A DNA stretch of 62,235 bases from Flavobacteriaceae bacterium (GTDB lineage: Bacteria; Bacteroidota; Bacteroidia; Flavobacteriales; Flavobacteriaceae), in NCBI GenBank assembly GCA_023262185.1, contig JALRDO010000013.1, positions 1 to 62,235 on the forward strand, written 5' to 3'. Positions 32,549-41,021 of the stretch are shown here, in pieces. Position numbers and translations under genes: made by a program. Each line of letters starts with the position of its first letter. Positions within the stretch are counted from its first letter, which is position 1. Under the pieces are notes generated by a model. It was not told where the DNA came from, did not search any database, and was given only the letters and a program-made list of their open reading frames with translations.

Positions 32549-33946
32549 ATGAAAAAATTTATTCTTGCTCTAACGCTTTCAGGAGGACTACTTTTTTCTT
32601 CCTGTACCACAGAGGTTACGATTGACCAAGCCACCTTGCAGTCTATAGTAGATCAAGCGGTAGCCGCTGCATTAGCGAATTACCCTTCTTCAGAAACAAT
32701 TGCAAATGCAGCTCGGGAAGCGGCTACACAAGCAGTTGCTGCTGGATTTGCTGGTCAAGAATCAATTGATGTTGAAGCTGCTATTGCCGCTGCTTTGGCC
32801 GCTGCTGAGGCACTTACCAACCCTCCGGTTGAGCGTGTAGGATCAGGTGGTATCACTTCTATCTCATCAGACACTACATGGTCAAATGATAAGATTTGGC
32901 TGATGGACGGTAAGGTAGTCGTTGAAAGTGGTGCAACCCTTACTATTGAAGAGGGAACAATTATCAAGAGTGCGAAAGGAACTGGAGCGAATGCTACTGT
33001 TTTAATCGTGGCGAAAGGCGCAAAAATAAATGCAGTAGGTACTGCTGAAAAGCCGATCATCTTTACTGATGTTGATGACAATATCGTATACGCAAATGGT
33101 TCTACTAGCCCTAATCGTTCACTTACTGATAAAGGACTTTGGGGTTCTGTTATCTTGTTAGGTAATGGTACTGTTGGAGCTGCAGGTGGTGTTGCTAATA
33201 TAGAAGGTGTGGTTTCAGGATACTCTTTTACACAATACGGCGGAAGTTCGCCTGCTGATAATTCGGGAATCATGAAATATGTCTCTATACGCCATACTGG
33301 TACGGCAGTTTCTCCTGGAAACGAGCTTCAAGGTTTGACTATGGGAGGTGTCGGTTCAGGTACCGTAATTGAAAACATCGAATTGTTCGGATCAGAAGAT
33401 GATGGTATTGAAATTTTTGGAGGATCTGTAAATGTTACCAACTTGGTTGTCGCATATCAAGATGATGATGCCATAGATGTAGATCAAGCATATAGTGGTA
33501 CCATTTCTAATGCAGCAGTATTCATGGGGTCAGGATCTGATACTGTATTCGAGATTGATGGTACAGAAGATCCAGCAGGAGCAATTGTTGGGGCCTACAC
33601 ATTGACTGGTGTTACAGCATATGGTAATGGTGCTGCGGTTAAAACTGCTGTATACGGTGACTGGAAGTCTAAGGCTACTGGTTTCAACGAGAACATTCTC
33701 TATGTCGATTTCAAATCAGGGTCAACTCTAAAAGGTATTGATTCAAACTACGACGGAGCTGGAACATCAGCGGTCGTTGGTAAACTAACCTACAAGGATA
33801 TCGTGGTGGTTTCGACAGATTCAAAAACCTCAATTTTAAACGGAAAGGCCTCTGAAGCTTCAGCATCATGGCTTTCAGTTGTTGCAACACGACCTTCTTC
33901 GGCAGGTGCAGATGAATCGGTTTTTACTTGGACACAACTGTATTAA
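32549..33946 (+). CDS. Surface/periplasmic beta-helix lipoprotein, probable partner of the downstream TonB-dependent receptor
   Basis: A 465-residue lipoprotein: signal MKKFILALTLSGGLLFSSC with Cys19 as lipid site. Residues 22-92 are an Ala-rich, strongly helical stretch (VDQAVAAALANYPSSETIAN, AAREAATQAVAAG) that may be a stalk. From about residue 97 the sequence turns to short strands and turns with repeated Gly, Val, Ile and Asn, as in right-handed beta-helices: GKVVVESGATLTIEEGTIIK, AKINAVGTAEKPIIFTDVDD, VIENIELFGSEDDGIEIFGG, SVNVTNLVVAYQDDDAIDVD. No type IX secretion C-terminal domain is seen. It lies 62 bases before a TonB-dependent receptor, separated by a terminator-like hairpin, and upstream of a PhoBR-like pair. 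Ligand unknown. Confidence 0.87.
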   Translation: MKKFILALTLSGGLLFSSCTTEVTIDQATLQSIVDQAVAAALANYPSSETIANAAREAATQAVAAGFAGQESIDVEAAIAAALAAAEALTNPPVERVGSGGITSISSDTTWSNDKIWLMDGKVVVESGATLTIEEGTIIKSAKGTGANATVLIVAKGAKINAVGTAEKPIIFTDVDDNIVYANGSTSPNRSLTDKGLWGSVILLGNGTVGAAGGVANIEGVVSGYSFTQYGGSSPADNSGIMKYVSIRHTGTAVSPGNELQGLTMGGVGSGTVIENIELFGSEDDGIEIFGGSVNVTNLVVAYQDDDAIDVDQAYSGTISNAAVFMGSGSDTVFEIDGTEDPAGAIVGAYTLTGVTAYGNGAAVKTAVYGDWKSKATGFNENILYVDFKSGSTLKGIDSNYDGAGTSAVVGKLTYKDIVVVSTDSKTSILNGKASEASASWLSVVATRPSSAGADESVFTWTQLY

Positions 33947-33969
33947 TCCTCTTATAATTTATTAAAACA

Positions 33970-33998
33970 AGTAGCCCTAGGTAATAGGGCTACTTTTT
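33970..33998 (+). terminator. Terminator-like hairpin between lipoprotein and receptor genes
   Basis: AGTAGCCCT (33970-33978) pairs perfectly with AGGGCTACT (33986-33994) around AGGTAAT, and runs into TTTTT. It ends about 10 bases before the receptor ATG at 34009. It may reduce read-through, or protect the 3' end of the lipoprotein mRNA. Confidence 0.78.
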
Positions 33999-34008
33999 GA
34001 TTTTTAGT

Positions 34009-36816
34009 ATGAAAAAGTTTTTCCTTTTGTTTTTCTCCCTCGCAAGCTTCTCGTTTGCACTATCTCAATCCGTAGTCTCTGGGGTAGTCATAGATGGTGA
34101 CTTTAACGAACCTTTGGCCTTCGCAAATGTAATTGTTCGAGAACAAGGGTCTACTGAAACCATTGTAGGGGCTATTACCGATTTTGAAGGTAGATACGTC
34201 CTCAATGTAGAGGCAGGGACTTACGAAATAGAGTTTTCTTATTTGGGTTATGAAACTAAAATCGTAAGTGATGTAGTAGTAGGAATCTCAGGGGAGCAAG
34301 AGGTGAGCATTGTTTTAAATCCTGCAGCAAATGTATTAGAAGAGGTAGTTGTTACTACCTCTGCTCGAAAGAATAGCGAGGCCTCTGTTTTAGCCATTCA
34401 AAAGGGAGCTGTAACTCTGGTCGATGGATTATCTGCTCAGACAATTCGAAAATCAGGTGACGGAAATGTGGCCTCTGCCATCAAGCGTATTCCGGGAGTT
34501 TCTATACAAGGTGGAAAGTTCGTTTACGTTCGCGGGTTAGGAGATCGTTATTCAAAAACTTTATTAGGAGGATTAGAAGTTCCCGGGCTAGATCCAGATC
34601 GAAATACACTTCAATTAGACATATTCCCAACAAACTTGTTAGACAATATTTTGGTAAGCAAGTCTTCTAGTGCTGAACAAGGTGCTGATTTTACCGGTGG
34701 AGTAGTAGATGTCTTACTAAGAGATTTTTCTGCTCTACCCGAATATACTGTTTCACTCTCAACCTCATTTAACAGCACTACAAATCTGAAGGATGCGCCA
34801 GCACTGCCTAAGTATGCACTTGACCCCTTCTTTTTCGATAGTGGAAAAAACAACCTGCCTTTTTCATCAACCCGAGTTTTTGAGCGACCCGAAAGCATCA
34901 ATAATCCGGCTCAAGAACTTGAACTTAGAAACGGTACACTGTCGCTAACGCCTCAAATGGGAGTTAGTCGAGAGAACAATTTATTCGATACAAGTATCGG
35001 TTTAACAGCCTCTAATCAACTTAATTTTTCTGACAGTAGTTCGATTGGGTACATAGCTTCCTTGAATTATAAATACGATTCTGATTATTACGAAAATGCA
35101 GTAAATGGAAACATCGCTATTCGTGAAAATCAACCTGAGCCCTTTGATGCTCAAGAAGGAGAGCTAGGTACAATTCAGGCCATCGCCAGTGGCTTATTTG
35201 GGGTTGCTTTAAAAACAGGAAACGCAAAACATAAGGCTTTGGTTTTGGCCATTCGAAGTGGTGAAAGCAATGCCTTTGACGGCTTCATTCAAGATTTTAT
35301 CGAAAATCCTTATTTCGGTGCTACGAATACGATGACGCACACCGAGCGAAATATTGTGAGCTTTCCTGTTTCTGGCTCTTACAGAGTGGGCTCTAAGCTT
35401 TCTGTAGATTGGAAGGTGGCACCATCTATAGTGCAAGTGCGTGATATTGATTTTCGTAAAACTGTTTTTAATCAGCTTGAAAATGGAACGCGACTTATTG
35501 ACAATTCCGTCTCTTCTTTACCACAGCGTTTATGGAGAGATCTAGATGAAACTGCGCTTTCAGGTCGAATGGATGTGACTCTGGATTATTCAACAGGTAA
35601 GGCTGAGAGTCAGTTAAAGTTTGGGGCAGCCTTTTTAAATAAGAAGAGAGCGTTTGGCACTGACTTTTTCACTGTAGGTTTTAGAGGTTCTTCGGTCGTT
35701 TTAGATGGGGATTACAATAATATTTTAAGGCCCATATTTGTTTGGAATAGCAACAGAGACACAGGGTCATTTATTATCGGAGAATATCAACCAACAAACC
35801 AATACGAATCTGAAAGTCAAACGGTTGGAACTTATATTTCAAATGAAATAAAGCTATCAGAAAAATTAAAGACTATAGTGGGCTTGCGCTATGAGATGTA
35901 CGATGTGATATACTCTGGCCAAAGCATAGAGGGAACCTTGTTTGATAAAGAGGAGTTTATTAGCGTGGATGATTTTTATCCGTCCTTAAATGTCATCTAT
36001 TCTTTTAGCGATGCTGTCAATTTAAGAGGTTCTTATTCGAAGACAACGGCCCGCCCAAGTTTTAAAGAAAATTCTGCAGCGAATATCTACGATCCGATCA
36101 CAGAAAGATTCTTTGTTGGAAACATCTCATTGGTCCCAACCTATATCGACAACTATGATCTAAGATGGGAGAAGTACGGCGAGGGTAATGAGTTTATGGC
36201 ATTGAGTGTCTTTTATAAGCGCTTTGAGAACCCTATAGAAATCAATTATTTCGACGTCTCAACTCCGAATACCTTAATTGCTAGAAACACAGAAGAGGCT
36301 ACGGTATATGGAGCTGAATTGGAGTTTAGAAAAAATGTGATTGAAAATGAAAACCAGCGCCTATCTCTTAATGTAAACACCTCTCTTATCGTATCAGAGT
36401 TGACAATGAGCGATGGAGAGTTTGCTGCTAGAACTGCAGTGTCCCCTGATCGTGTAATTAGCAATAAAAGAGAATTACAAGGTCAATCACCCTATCTAGT
36501 AAATGCAGGGATGAGCTATAATATATTTGAAAAGGACCTCGAAGTAGGGGCTTACTTCAATGTACAGGGGAGAGCGCTTCAGGTTATTGGAGTAGGGCAG
36601 TTTCCGGATGTTTTTACAGAACCCTTTAATAGTTTAAATGCGAATTTGAGTAAAAGCTTCGGAGAGAAGAAAAATATGTCTGCCTCACTTAAACTCGAAA
36701 ATCTACTCAACGATAAAATTGAGAGTAGATTCGATTACTTTGGCGATAAATCCTTTGTTTTTTCGAGTATAACACCTGGAATAAACGCTAGTCTAGGATT
36801 TTCATACAAGTTCTAA
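34009..36816 (+). CDS. TonB-dependent receptor with N-terminal carboxypeptidase-like domain
   Basis: A 935-residue outer-membrane receptor. Signal peptide (residues 1-20, MKKFFLLFFSLASFSFALSQ); carboxypeptidase regulatory-like domain (about 21-105: VSGVVIDGDFNEPLAFANVI, DFEGRYVLNVEAGTYEIEFS, YLGYETKIV); TonB-box-like LEEVVVTTSARK; plug (about 130-240) with VASAIKRIPGVSIQGGKFVY, VRGLGDRYSKTLLGGLEVPG and SAEQGADFTGGVVDVLLRDF; then the barrel, ending in FSYKF. No SusD partner: the upstream beta-helix lipoprotein is the likely surface partner. Start at ATG 34009; the in-frame TTG at 33997 lies in the terminator hairpin's T run. Ligand unknown; phosphate-linked substrates are suggested only by the downstream PhoBR-like genes. 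Confidence 0.92.
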   Translation: MKKFFLLFFSLASFSFALSQSVVSGVVIDGDFNEPLAFANVIVREQGSTETIVGAITDFEGRYVLNVEAGTYEIEFSYLGYETKIVSDVVVGISGEQEVSIVLNPAANVLEEVVVTTSARKNSEASVLAIQKGAVTLVDGLSAQTIRKSGDGNVASAIKRIPGVSIQGGKFVYVRGLGDRYSKTLLGGLEVPGLDPDRNTLQLDIFPTNLLDNILVSKSSSAEQGADFTGGVVDVLLRDFSALPEYTVSLSTSFNSTTNLKDAPALPKYALDPFFFDSGKNNLPFSSTRVFERPESINNPAQELELRNGTLSLTPQMGVSRENNLFDTSIGLTASNQLNFSDSSSIGYIASLNYKYDSDYYENAVNGNIAIRENQPEPFDAQEGELGTIQAIASGLFGVALKTGNAKHKALVLAIRSGESNAFDGFIQDFIENPYFGATNTMTHTERNIVSFPVSGSYRVGSKLSVDWKVAPSIVQVRDIDFRKTVFNQLENGTRLIDNSVSSLPQRLWRDLDETALSGRMDVTLDYSTGKAESQLKFGAAFLNKKRAFGTDFFTVGFRGSSVVLDGDYNNILRPIFVWNSNRDTGSFIIGEYQPTNQYESESQTVGTYISNEIKLSEKLKTIVGLRYEMYDVIYSGQSIEGTLFDKEEFISVDDFYPSLNVIYSFSDAVNLRGSYSKTTARPSFKENSAANIYDPITERFFVGNISLVPTYIDNYDLRWEKYGEGNEFMALSVFYKRFENPIEINYFDVSTPNTLIARNTEEATVYGAELEFRKNVIENENQRLSLNVNTSLIVSELTMSDGEFAARTAVSPDRVISNKRELQGQSPYLVNAGMSYNIFEKDLEVGAYFNVQGRALQVIGVGQFPDVFTEPFNSLNANLSKSFGEKKNMSASLKLENLLNDKIESRFDYFGDKSFVFSSITPGINASLGFSYKF

Positions 36817-36901
36817 GAACCTAAGTGTTTATCGACCAAAAGAATGTAAGCAGTACGCTCTTGGCACAAATGCTTAATTTAGAGAGCTAACTTCTTCAAA
36901 A

Positions 36902-37585
36902 ATGAAAAAAGAAGACATTCGTATTTTGCTCGTTGATGACGAGCAAGACATTTTAGAAATAGTAGGTTACAACCTGTCCCTAGAGGGATACCAGGTGTAC
37001 ACAGCTAAAAATGGGGTTGAGGCGGTCTCTAAGGCTAAAAAAAAGCAACCTCATCTCGTAATTCTAGACGTCATGATGCCAGAGATGGATGGTATTGAGG
37101 CATGTGAAATTATGCGTAACACTCCAGGGCTAGAGCATACTATTATTACCTTTTTAACTGCTAGGGGTGAAGACTATTCTCAGTTGGCGGGCTTTGAGGC
37201 AGGAGCCGATGATTATATTCAAAAACCCATTAAGCCAAAGGTTTTAATGTCTAAAGTAAAGGCCTTACTCAGAAGAAGTAAAGAGCAGAAAAAAGAAGAT
37301 GAGATTATGAAGGTTGGAGATCTCATCATCAATCGCGAAGAATATAAGGTGGTTAATAAAGGCGAAGAAATGGTCTTGCCACGAAAGGAGTTTGAGCTAC
37401 TAGCCCTTCTTACCTCAAAACCTGATAAAGTATTTAAACGCGAAGTCATTCTTGAAAAGGTATGGGGTAACGAAGTTGTCGTTGGGGGTCGAACGATTGA
37501 TGTTCACATACGTAAGCTCAGAGAAAAAATAGGAGACGATCACTTTAAGACCGTAAAAGGAGTAGGCTATAAATTCGTACTTTAA
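36902..37585 (+). CDS. OmpR/PhoB-family response regulator
   Basis: A 227-residue response regulator. The receiver domain (residues 4-120) has the acidic pocket D12-D13, phosphorylation site D56 in HLVILDVMMPEMDG and K108 in YIQKPIKP; the C-terminal winged helix (about 130-226) shows LPRKEFELLALLTSKPDKVF, WGNEVVVGGRTIDVHIRKLR and VKGVGYKF. It precedes its histidine kinase by five bases. The pair is the usual PhoB/PhoR-like system of Flavobacteria, but no pst or pho genes are adjacent. No obvious TAnnTTTG promoter in the 85-base gap behind the receptor gene, so read-through from it is possible. Confidence 0.93.
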   Translation: MKKEDIRILLVDDEQDILEIVGYNLSLEGYQVYTAKNGVEAVSKAKKKQPHLVILDVMMPEMDGIEACEIMRNTPGLEHTIITFLTARGEDYSQLAGFEAGADDYIQKPIKPKVLMSKVKALLRRSKEQKKEDEIMKVGDLIINREEYKVVNKGEEMVLPRKEFELLALLTSKPDKVFKREVILEKVWGNEVVVGGRTIDVHIRKLREKIGDDHFKTVKGVGYKFVL

Positions 37586-37590
37586 ACCCT

Positions 37591-38682
37591 ATGGCGGGTA
37601 ATTATAAAAATGCGAATTCATTTGCACTGAAATACGCACTCTATATTTCACTTACAGCAACTGCTGTCTTATCTATAGTTTTCTTTTTCGCCTCCCTAAC
37701 GGCTTACTGGGTACTCGCTGTATTTTTTATCCTTCTTTCTGCAATTGCTTTCTTGTCGCTTAGAGCGGGAGTAGAGAACTATGTACTTCGATTGATCAAA
37801 AACGTTTATAAAGAAGTTTCTCTTCTCGAAGGAATTCGTTTTTCAGGAAACAGTGTGAGTACCGACCTTGAGTCATTGACCTCGGATATTGAAAAGTTTG
37901 CCCGTGGTAAAAAGGTTGAGATAGAAACACTCAAAATACAGGAAGAATACCGTAAAGACTTTCTGGGTAATGTGGCTCATGAGATGAAGACGCCACTATT
38001 CACCATTCAAGGCTATATTCTCACCTTGCTCGATGGAGCGATGGACGATAAAAAGATCAGAAAGAAGTATTTAGAGCGGACCAACAAAGCCGTTGACCGT
38101 CTTTTGTACATCGTCAAAGATCTAGATACCATTACCAAGTTAGAGTCGGGCACCCAACAGGTGATGAAACAACCTATGGATATTATAGAGCTTATTCAAA
38201 GTGTCTTTGAGATGCTCGAAATGAAAGCCGGCAAAAAGAATATTGCGCTCATTTTTGATCGTCCTTATCCTAATCCGGTAGAGGTTCTTGCGGATTACGA
38301 AAAGATAGAACATGTGCTTGCAAACCTCATCGAAAACTCAATTAAGTACGGCCATGCCAATGGCACCACCGAGGTGAGTGTTGAAAATTTGGTAAAAGAC
38401 AAGGTTATTGTGCGGGTCACTGATAATGGCGATGGGATCAGTCGAGAGCATTTGCCACGTCTTTTTGAGCGATTCTACAGAGTAGACAAGAGTGGTTCTA
38501 GAAAAGAAGGAGGGTCAGGCTTGGGGCTTTCTATCGTGAAGCATATTGTAGAGGCTCACGGAGAGCGTATTTATGTTGAGAGTGAACCTGGTGTGGGTTC
38601 AGAATTCTCATTCACCCTTCAGAAGATCGAGAATACTAAATCAAAGTCTACCTCTGAGCTAAAGACTGCTAAACCACTGTAA
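37591..38682 (+). CDS. PhoR-like sensor histidine kinase
   Basis: A 363-residue kinase. Two N-terminal membrane helices (about residues 11-28 and 33-52) with almost no periplasmic loop between them, a short linker, then HisKA with the phospho-acceptor H130 in FLGNVAHEMKTPLFTIQGYI, and the ATPase domain with LIENSIKYG (N box), VTDNGDGISREHLPRLFERF and GGSGLGLSIVKHIVEAHGER (G boxes). The minimal external loop means it likely senses through a partner, as PhoR does. Its last 64 bases overlap the convergent glycosyltransferase gene; the tail after FTLQKI is basic and probably disordered. Confidence 0.93.
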   Translation: MAGNYKNANSFALKYALYISLTATAVLSIVFFFASLTAYWVLAVFFILLSAIAFLSLRAGVENYVLRLIKNVYKEVSLLEGIRFSGNSVSTDLESLTSDIEKFARGKKVEIETLKIQEEYRKDFLGNVAHEMKTPLFTIQGYILTLLDGAMDDKKIRKKYLERTNKAVDRLLYIVKDLDTITKLESGTQQVMKQPMDIIELIQSVFEMLEMKAGKKNIALIFDRPYPNPVEVLADYEKIEHVLANLIENSIKYGHANGTTEVSVENLVKDKVIVRVTDNGDGISREHLPRLFERFYRVDKSGSRKEGGSGLGLSIVKHIVEAHGERIYVESEPGVGSEFSFTLQKIENTKSKSTSELKTAKPL

Positions 38683-39686
38683 CCCTCAACGCGCTCGAGC
38701 TGTTCAAGCGTAAATTCATTCTGAGTGCAACTAGGAACTATTTTTTGGGCATCAAGACGTTCGGCAATATGTAGCTGCTCGTATTGACCTGGAGTAGGAA
38801 TAAAAAAGGCCTTCTTTCCTAATTTGGCTAGGTCCATTACCGTGGTGTAGCCTGAACGGCAAAGTACCATAGCACTTTGGCGTACGATCGACATGAGCTC
38901 TTCAGACTGCATGTAATTGACCACCTTTAAACTTCCATGATCGAGCTGCAGATCCTCAATTTTTTGCTCTTCTTCAATGACTCCGCGCACCATAATGGCC
39001 TGTCCTTTGAATGACTTAAACTCACTCAAGAGTTTTTCTTCTAGCATGCTGCGTTGTGGCTCTGGTCCTGACAATAGCGCTAAGAGATCGTAGGCGATGG
39101 GTTCTTTTTTCTTCTTAAATCGACTTAGGGGTCCGAGATAGACGAGGTTGTTTGGCTTTTTGTCGAGGTGTCCGAGCTTACCGGTTAGATTCGAAGAAGA
39201 TTCAAAGTCAGGAACCCAAACGGCGTCGTATTTTTTAAAAACCTGCTGATGCATTTTTGAGCTGATGGCGGTGGTGCTTCCTGAAAGCACTCTCAATTGG
39301 TGGGTGATGAACACATTGGTGATCCCTTTGCAATACACCCCTAGACGATTGTCAGAGATCAATCCGGTGATCTTTTCAACCCTTACGATACGCTTGATCT
39401 CTTGGCGCTCTTTGTATATGGCCCATAATATCTTATAGCTATTGAGAACCATCTTTAGCTTAAATAGCCGTCCGTTTTTGGCGTAACTGATGCGGTAGGA
39501 TGATAGCTCGTATGCGGTCAGCTCAGGAAACTCTTTTTTGAGTAAGCCCAGCGCAACGCCATCAGAGGCAATTACCACATTGGCACCTCTATCGAGAAGA
39601 GCCTTTATGATGGGGATACATCTTGTGCTGTGTCCGAGACCCCAGTTGAGCGGGGCAACCAAAAGGGTATGCTGACTCAGATTCAT
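38619..39686 (-). CDS. Glycosyltransferase, GT28-like (MJ1255-related)
   Basis: A 355-residue soluble glycosyltransferase with a GT-B fold. N-terminus LLVAPLNWGLGHSTRCIPII (GLGHxxR is typical of MurG-like and MJ1255-like enzymes), middle VFITHQLRVLSGSTTAI and VYLGPLSRF, C-terminal VLCRSGYTTVMDLAKLGKKA and FFIPTPGQYEQLHIAERL, the donor-binding region. Its sugar and acceptor are not known. The tail overlaps phoR by 64 bases. Divergent from trmB. Confidence 0.88.
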   Translation of the reverse strand: MNLSQHTLLVAPLNWGLGHSTRCIPIIKALLDRGANVVIASDGVALGLLKKEFPELTAYELSSYRISYAKNGRLFKLKMVLNSYKILWAIYKERQEIKRIVRVEKITGLISDNRLGVYCKGITNVFITHQLRVLSGSTTAISSKMHQQVFKKYDAVWVPDFESSSNLTGKLGHLDKKPNNLVYLGPLSRFKKKKEPIAYDLLALLSGPEPQRSMLEEKLLSEFKSFKGQAIMVRGVIEEEQKIEDLQLDHGSLKVVNYMQSEELMSIVRQSAMVLCRSGYTTVMDLAKLGKKAFFIPTPGQYEQLHIAERLDAQKIVPSCTQNEFTLEQLERVEGYSGLAVFSSEVDFDLVFSIF

Positions 39687-39706
39687 CGCCGTTGCCGGGT
39701 ATTGAT

Positions 39707-39714
39707 TAGATTTG
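39707..39714 (+). promoter_or_regulatory. -7 promoter element TAGATTTG for trmB
   Basis: Exact TAnnTTTG match 20 nt before the TTG start at 39735, the same spacing as at other genes here, supporting that start. Confidence 0.6.
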
Positions 39715-39734
39715 CGACTAGAAAGTTCTAGCTC

Positions 39735-40400
39735 TTGGGAAGTAAAAATAAGTTAAAGCGGTTCAGAGAAAATGAAGGTTTTGTAAACGTTACGCAACCT
39801 TTACGTGAAGACCTTTTAGATGGTGTACTGTTGAGCACCAATTGGACGGATGTCTTCGGTAACGAAAATCCAATAGTGCTAGAGCTCGGGTGCGGTAAGG
39901 GAGAGTACACTTTGGCGCTAGCGCGACGCTATCCCGAAAAAAACTTCATCGGAATCGATATTAAGGGAGCAAGACTTTGGCGTGGTGCAAAGACCGCCAT
40001 TGAAGAAGGACTTCAAAATGTGCACTTCTTGCGCATGTCTATAGAGCTTATTGATTACGCCTTTAAGCCTCAAGAGGTGAGTGAGATTTGGATCACCTTT
40101 CCAGATCCACAGATTAAATACAAGCGTACCAAACACCGATTAACGAATGCGTCATTTCTGGCGCGTTATAGGGCGATCTTAAAGCTAGACGGATTGGTAC
40201 ATCTAAAGACCGATAGCGCCTTTATGCACGGATACACCATTGGGCTGTTGCAGGGAATGGGCAAAGAGATCGTTTATTCAAACCACGATGTATATCGCTT
40301 AGGAGGCAGCCCTGATATCGTTAACGCTGTTCAAACTTTTTATGAAAGTCAGTACCTTGAAAGGGGTGTACCAATCACCTACCTTAGCTTTAAACTTTAA
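39735..40400 (+). CDS. trmB: tRNA (guanine-N7-)-methyltransferase
   Basis: TrmB methylates G46 of tRNA with S-adenosylmethionine. The 221-residue protein has the SAM motif IVLELGCGKGEYTLALARRY, FIGIDIKGARLWRGAKTAI, the catalytic-site EIWITFPDPQIKYKRTKHRL and the C-terminal LKTDSAFMHGY. It starts with TTG: MGSKNKLKRFRENE fits the family N-terminus, there is no nearby in-frame ATG, and the promoter spacing agrees. Three bases separate it from the LysE-like gene, so trmB, the LysE-like gene and the MGMT-like gene probably form one transcript. Confidence 0.95.
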   Translation: MGSKNKLKRFRENEGFVNVTQPLREDLLDGVLLSTNWTDVFGNENPIVLELGCGKGEYTLALARRYPEKNFIGIDIKGARLWRGAKTAIEEGLQNVHFLRMSIELIDYAFKPQEVSEIWITFPDPQIKYKRTKHRLTNASFLARYRAILKLDGLVHLKTDSAFMHGYTIGLLQGMGKEIVYSNHDVYRLGGSPDIVNAVQTFYESQYLERGVPITYLSFKL

Positions 40401-40403
40401 CCC

Positions 40404-41021
40404 TTGGCCTACTTGATTCTGTTCGCTATTGCCTTCGCGGCTTCTGCTGGCGCAACACTGCCACCGGGATTGTTGAACATGAATGCAGCCCGCATTAGGG
40501 TGGCTCATGGATCTAGTGCCGCTTTCAGGTTTATTGCTGGGGTTGCTATTGTCATTGCGGTTGAGGCCTGGGCCGCCGCCGCATTCTCTAAATTTGTATA
40601 CGAAAATCCTGAGGTACAGCGCAATTTTCTATGGTTGGGTATTGGTGTTTTCTCGCTTTTAACCTGGTATTTTTTCAATCGTTCTCAAAAGAGCGTTGAA
40701 ACCTTAAAGAATCAGCGCAATTTCTTTTTGAGGGGCTCTATCATGGGGGCCTTGAACGTACTCAACATTCCTTTTTATGCCGTTTTGCATGCGGTGATGC
40801 GCAATGCCTCACTCATTCAATTAGCTCCGTCAGAGACTTTAGTCTTTGCGGCTGCAGCATTGACTGGAACGGCCTCCGTGCTTTTTGGATATAGTTACGG
40901 AAGCTCGAAAATACATTTTGACGAACTGAGTTTTCAGAAACGCTCAAACCGTATGATAGGATTTGTCATGCTCGCTTTGGCGGTAATTTCTTTGGTACGT
41001 CTAATTTGGTCTTATGTCTAG
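40404..41021 (+). CDS. LysE-like membrane transporter
   Basis: A 205-residue membrane protein with six hydrophobic segments. The N-terminus FAIAFAASAGATLPPGLLNM carries the PPGxxxL/N motif of the LysE/RhtB exporter family, and the middle RGSIMGALNVLNIPFYAVLH matches the family pattern. LysE-type proteins export amino acids or metabolites; this substrate is unknown. Start is probably the TTG right after the trmB stop. It overlaps the MGMT-like gene by eight bases. The trmB-LysE-MGMT-mrp order is common in Flavobacteria. Confidence 0.85.
   Translation: MAYLILFAIAFAASAGATLPPGLLNMNAARIRVAHGSSAAFRFIAGVAIVIAVEAWAAAAFSKFVYENPEVQRNFLWLGIGVFSLLTWYFFNRSQKSVETLKNQRNFFLRGSIMGALNVLNIPFYAVLHAVMRNASLIQLAPSETLVFAAAALTGTASVLFGYSYGSSKIHFDELSFQKRSNRMIGFVMLALAVISLVRLIWSYV

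Noticed and set aside
32755-33273. 172-residue minus-strand open frame inside the beta-helix lipoprotein gene
   Set aside because: Composition mirrors the Gly/Ala/Val-rich sense frame; no start signal or family resemblance.
32549-33946. Beta-helix lipoprotein as a type IX secretion substrate
   Set aside because: It has a lipoprotein signal and no visible type IX C-terminal sorting domain.
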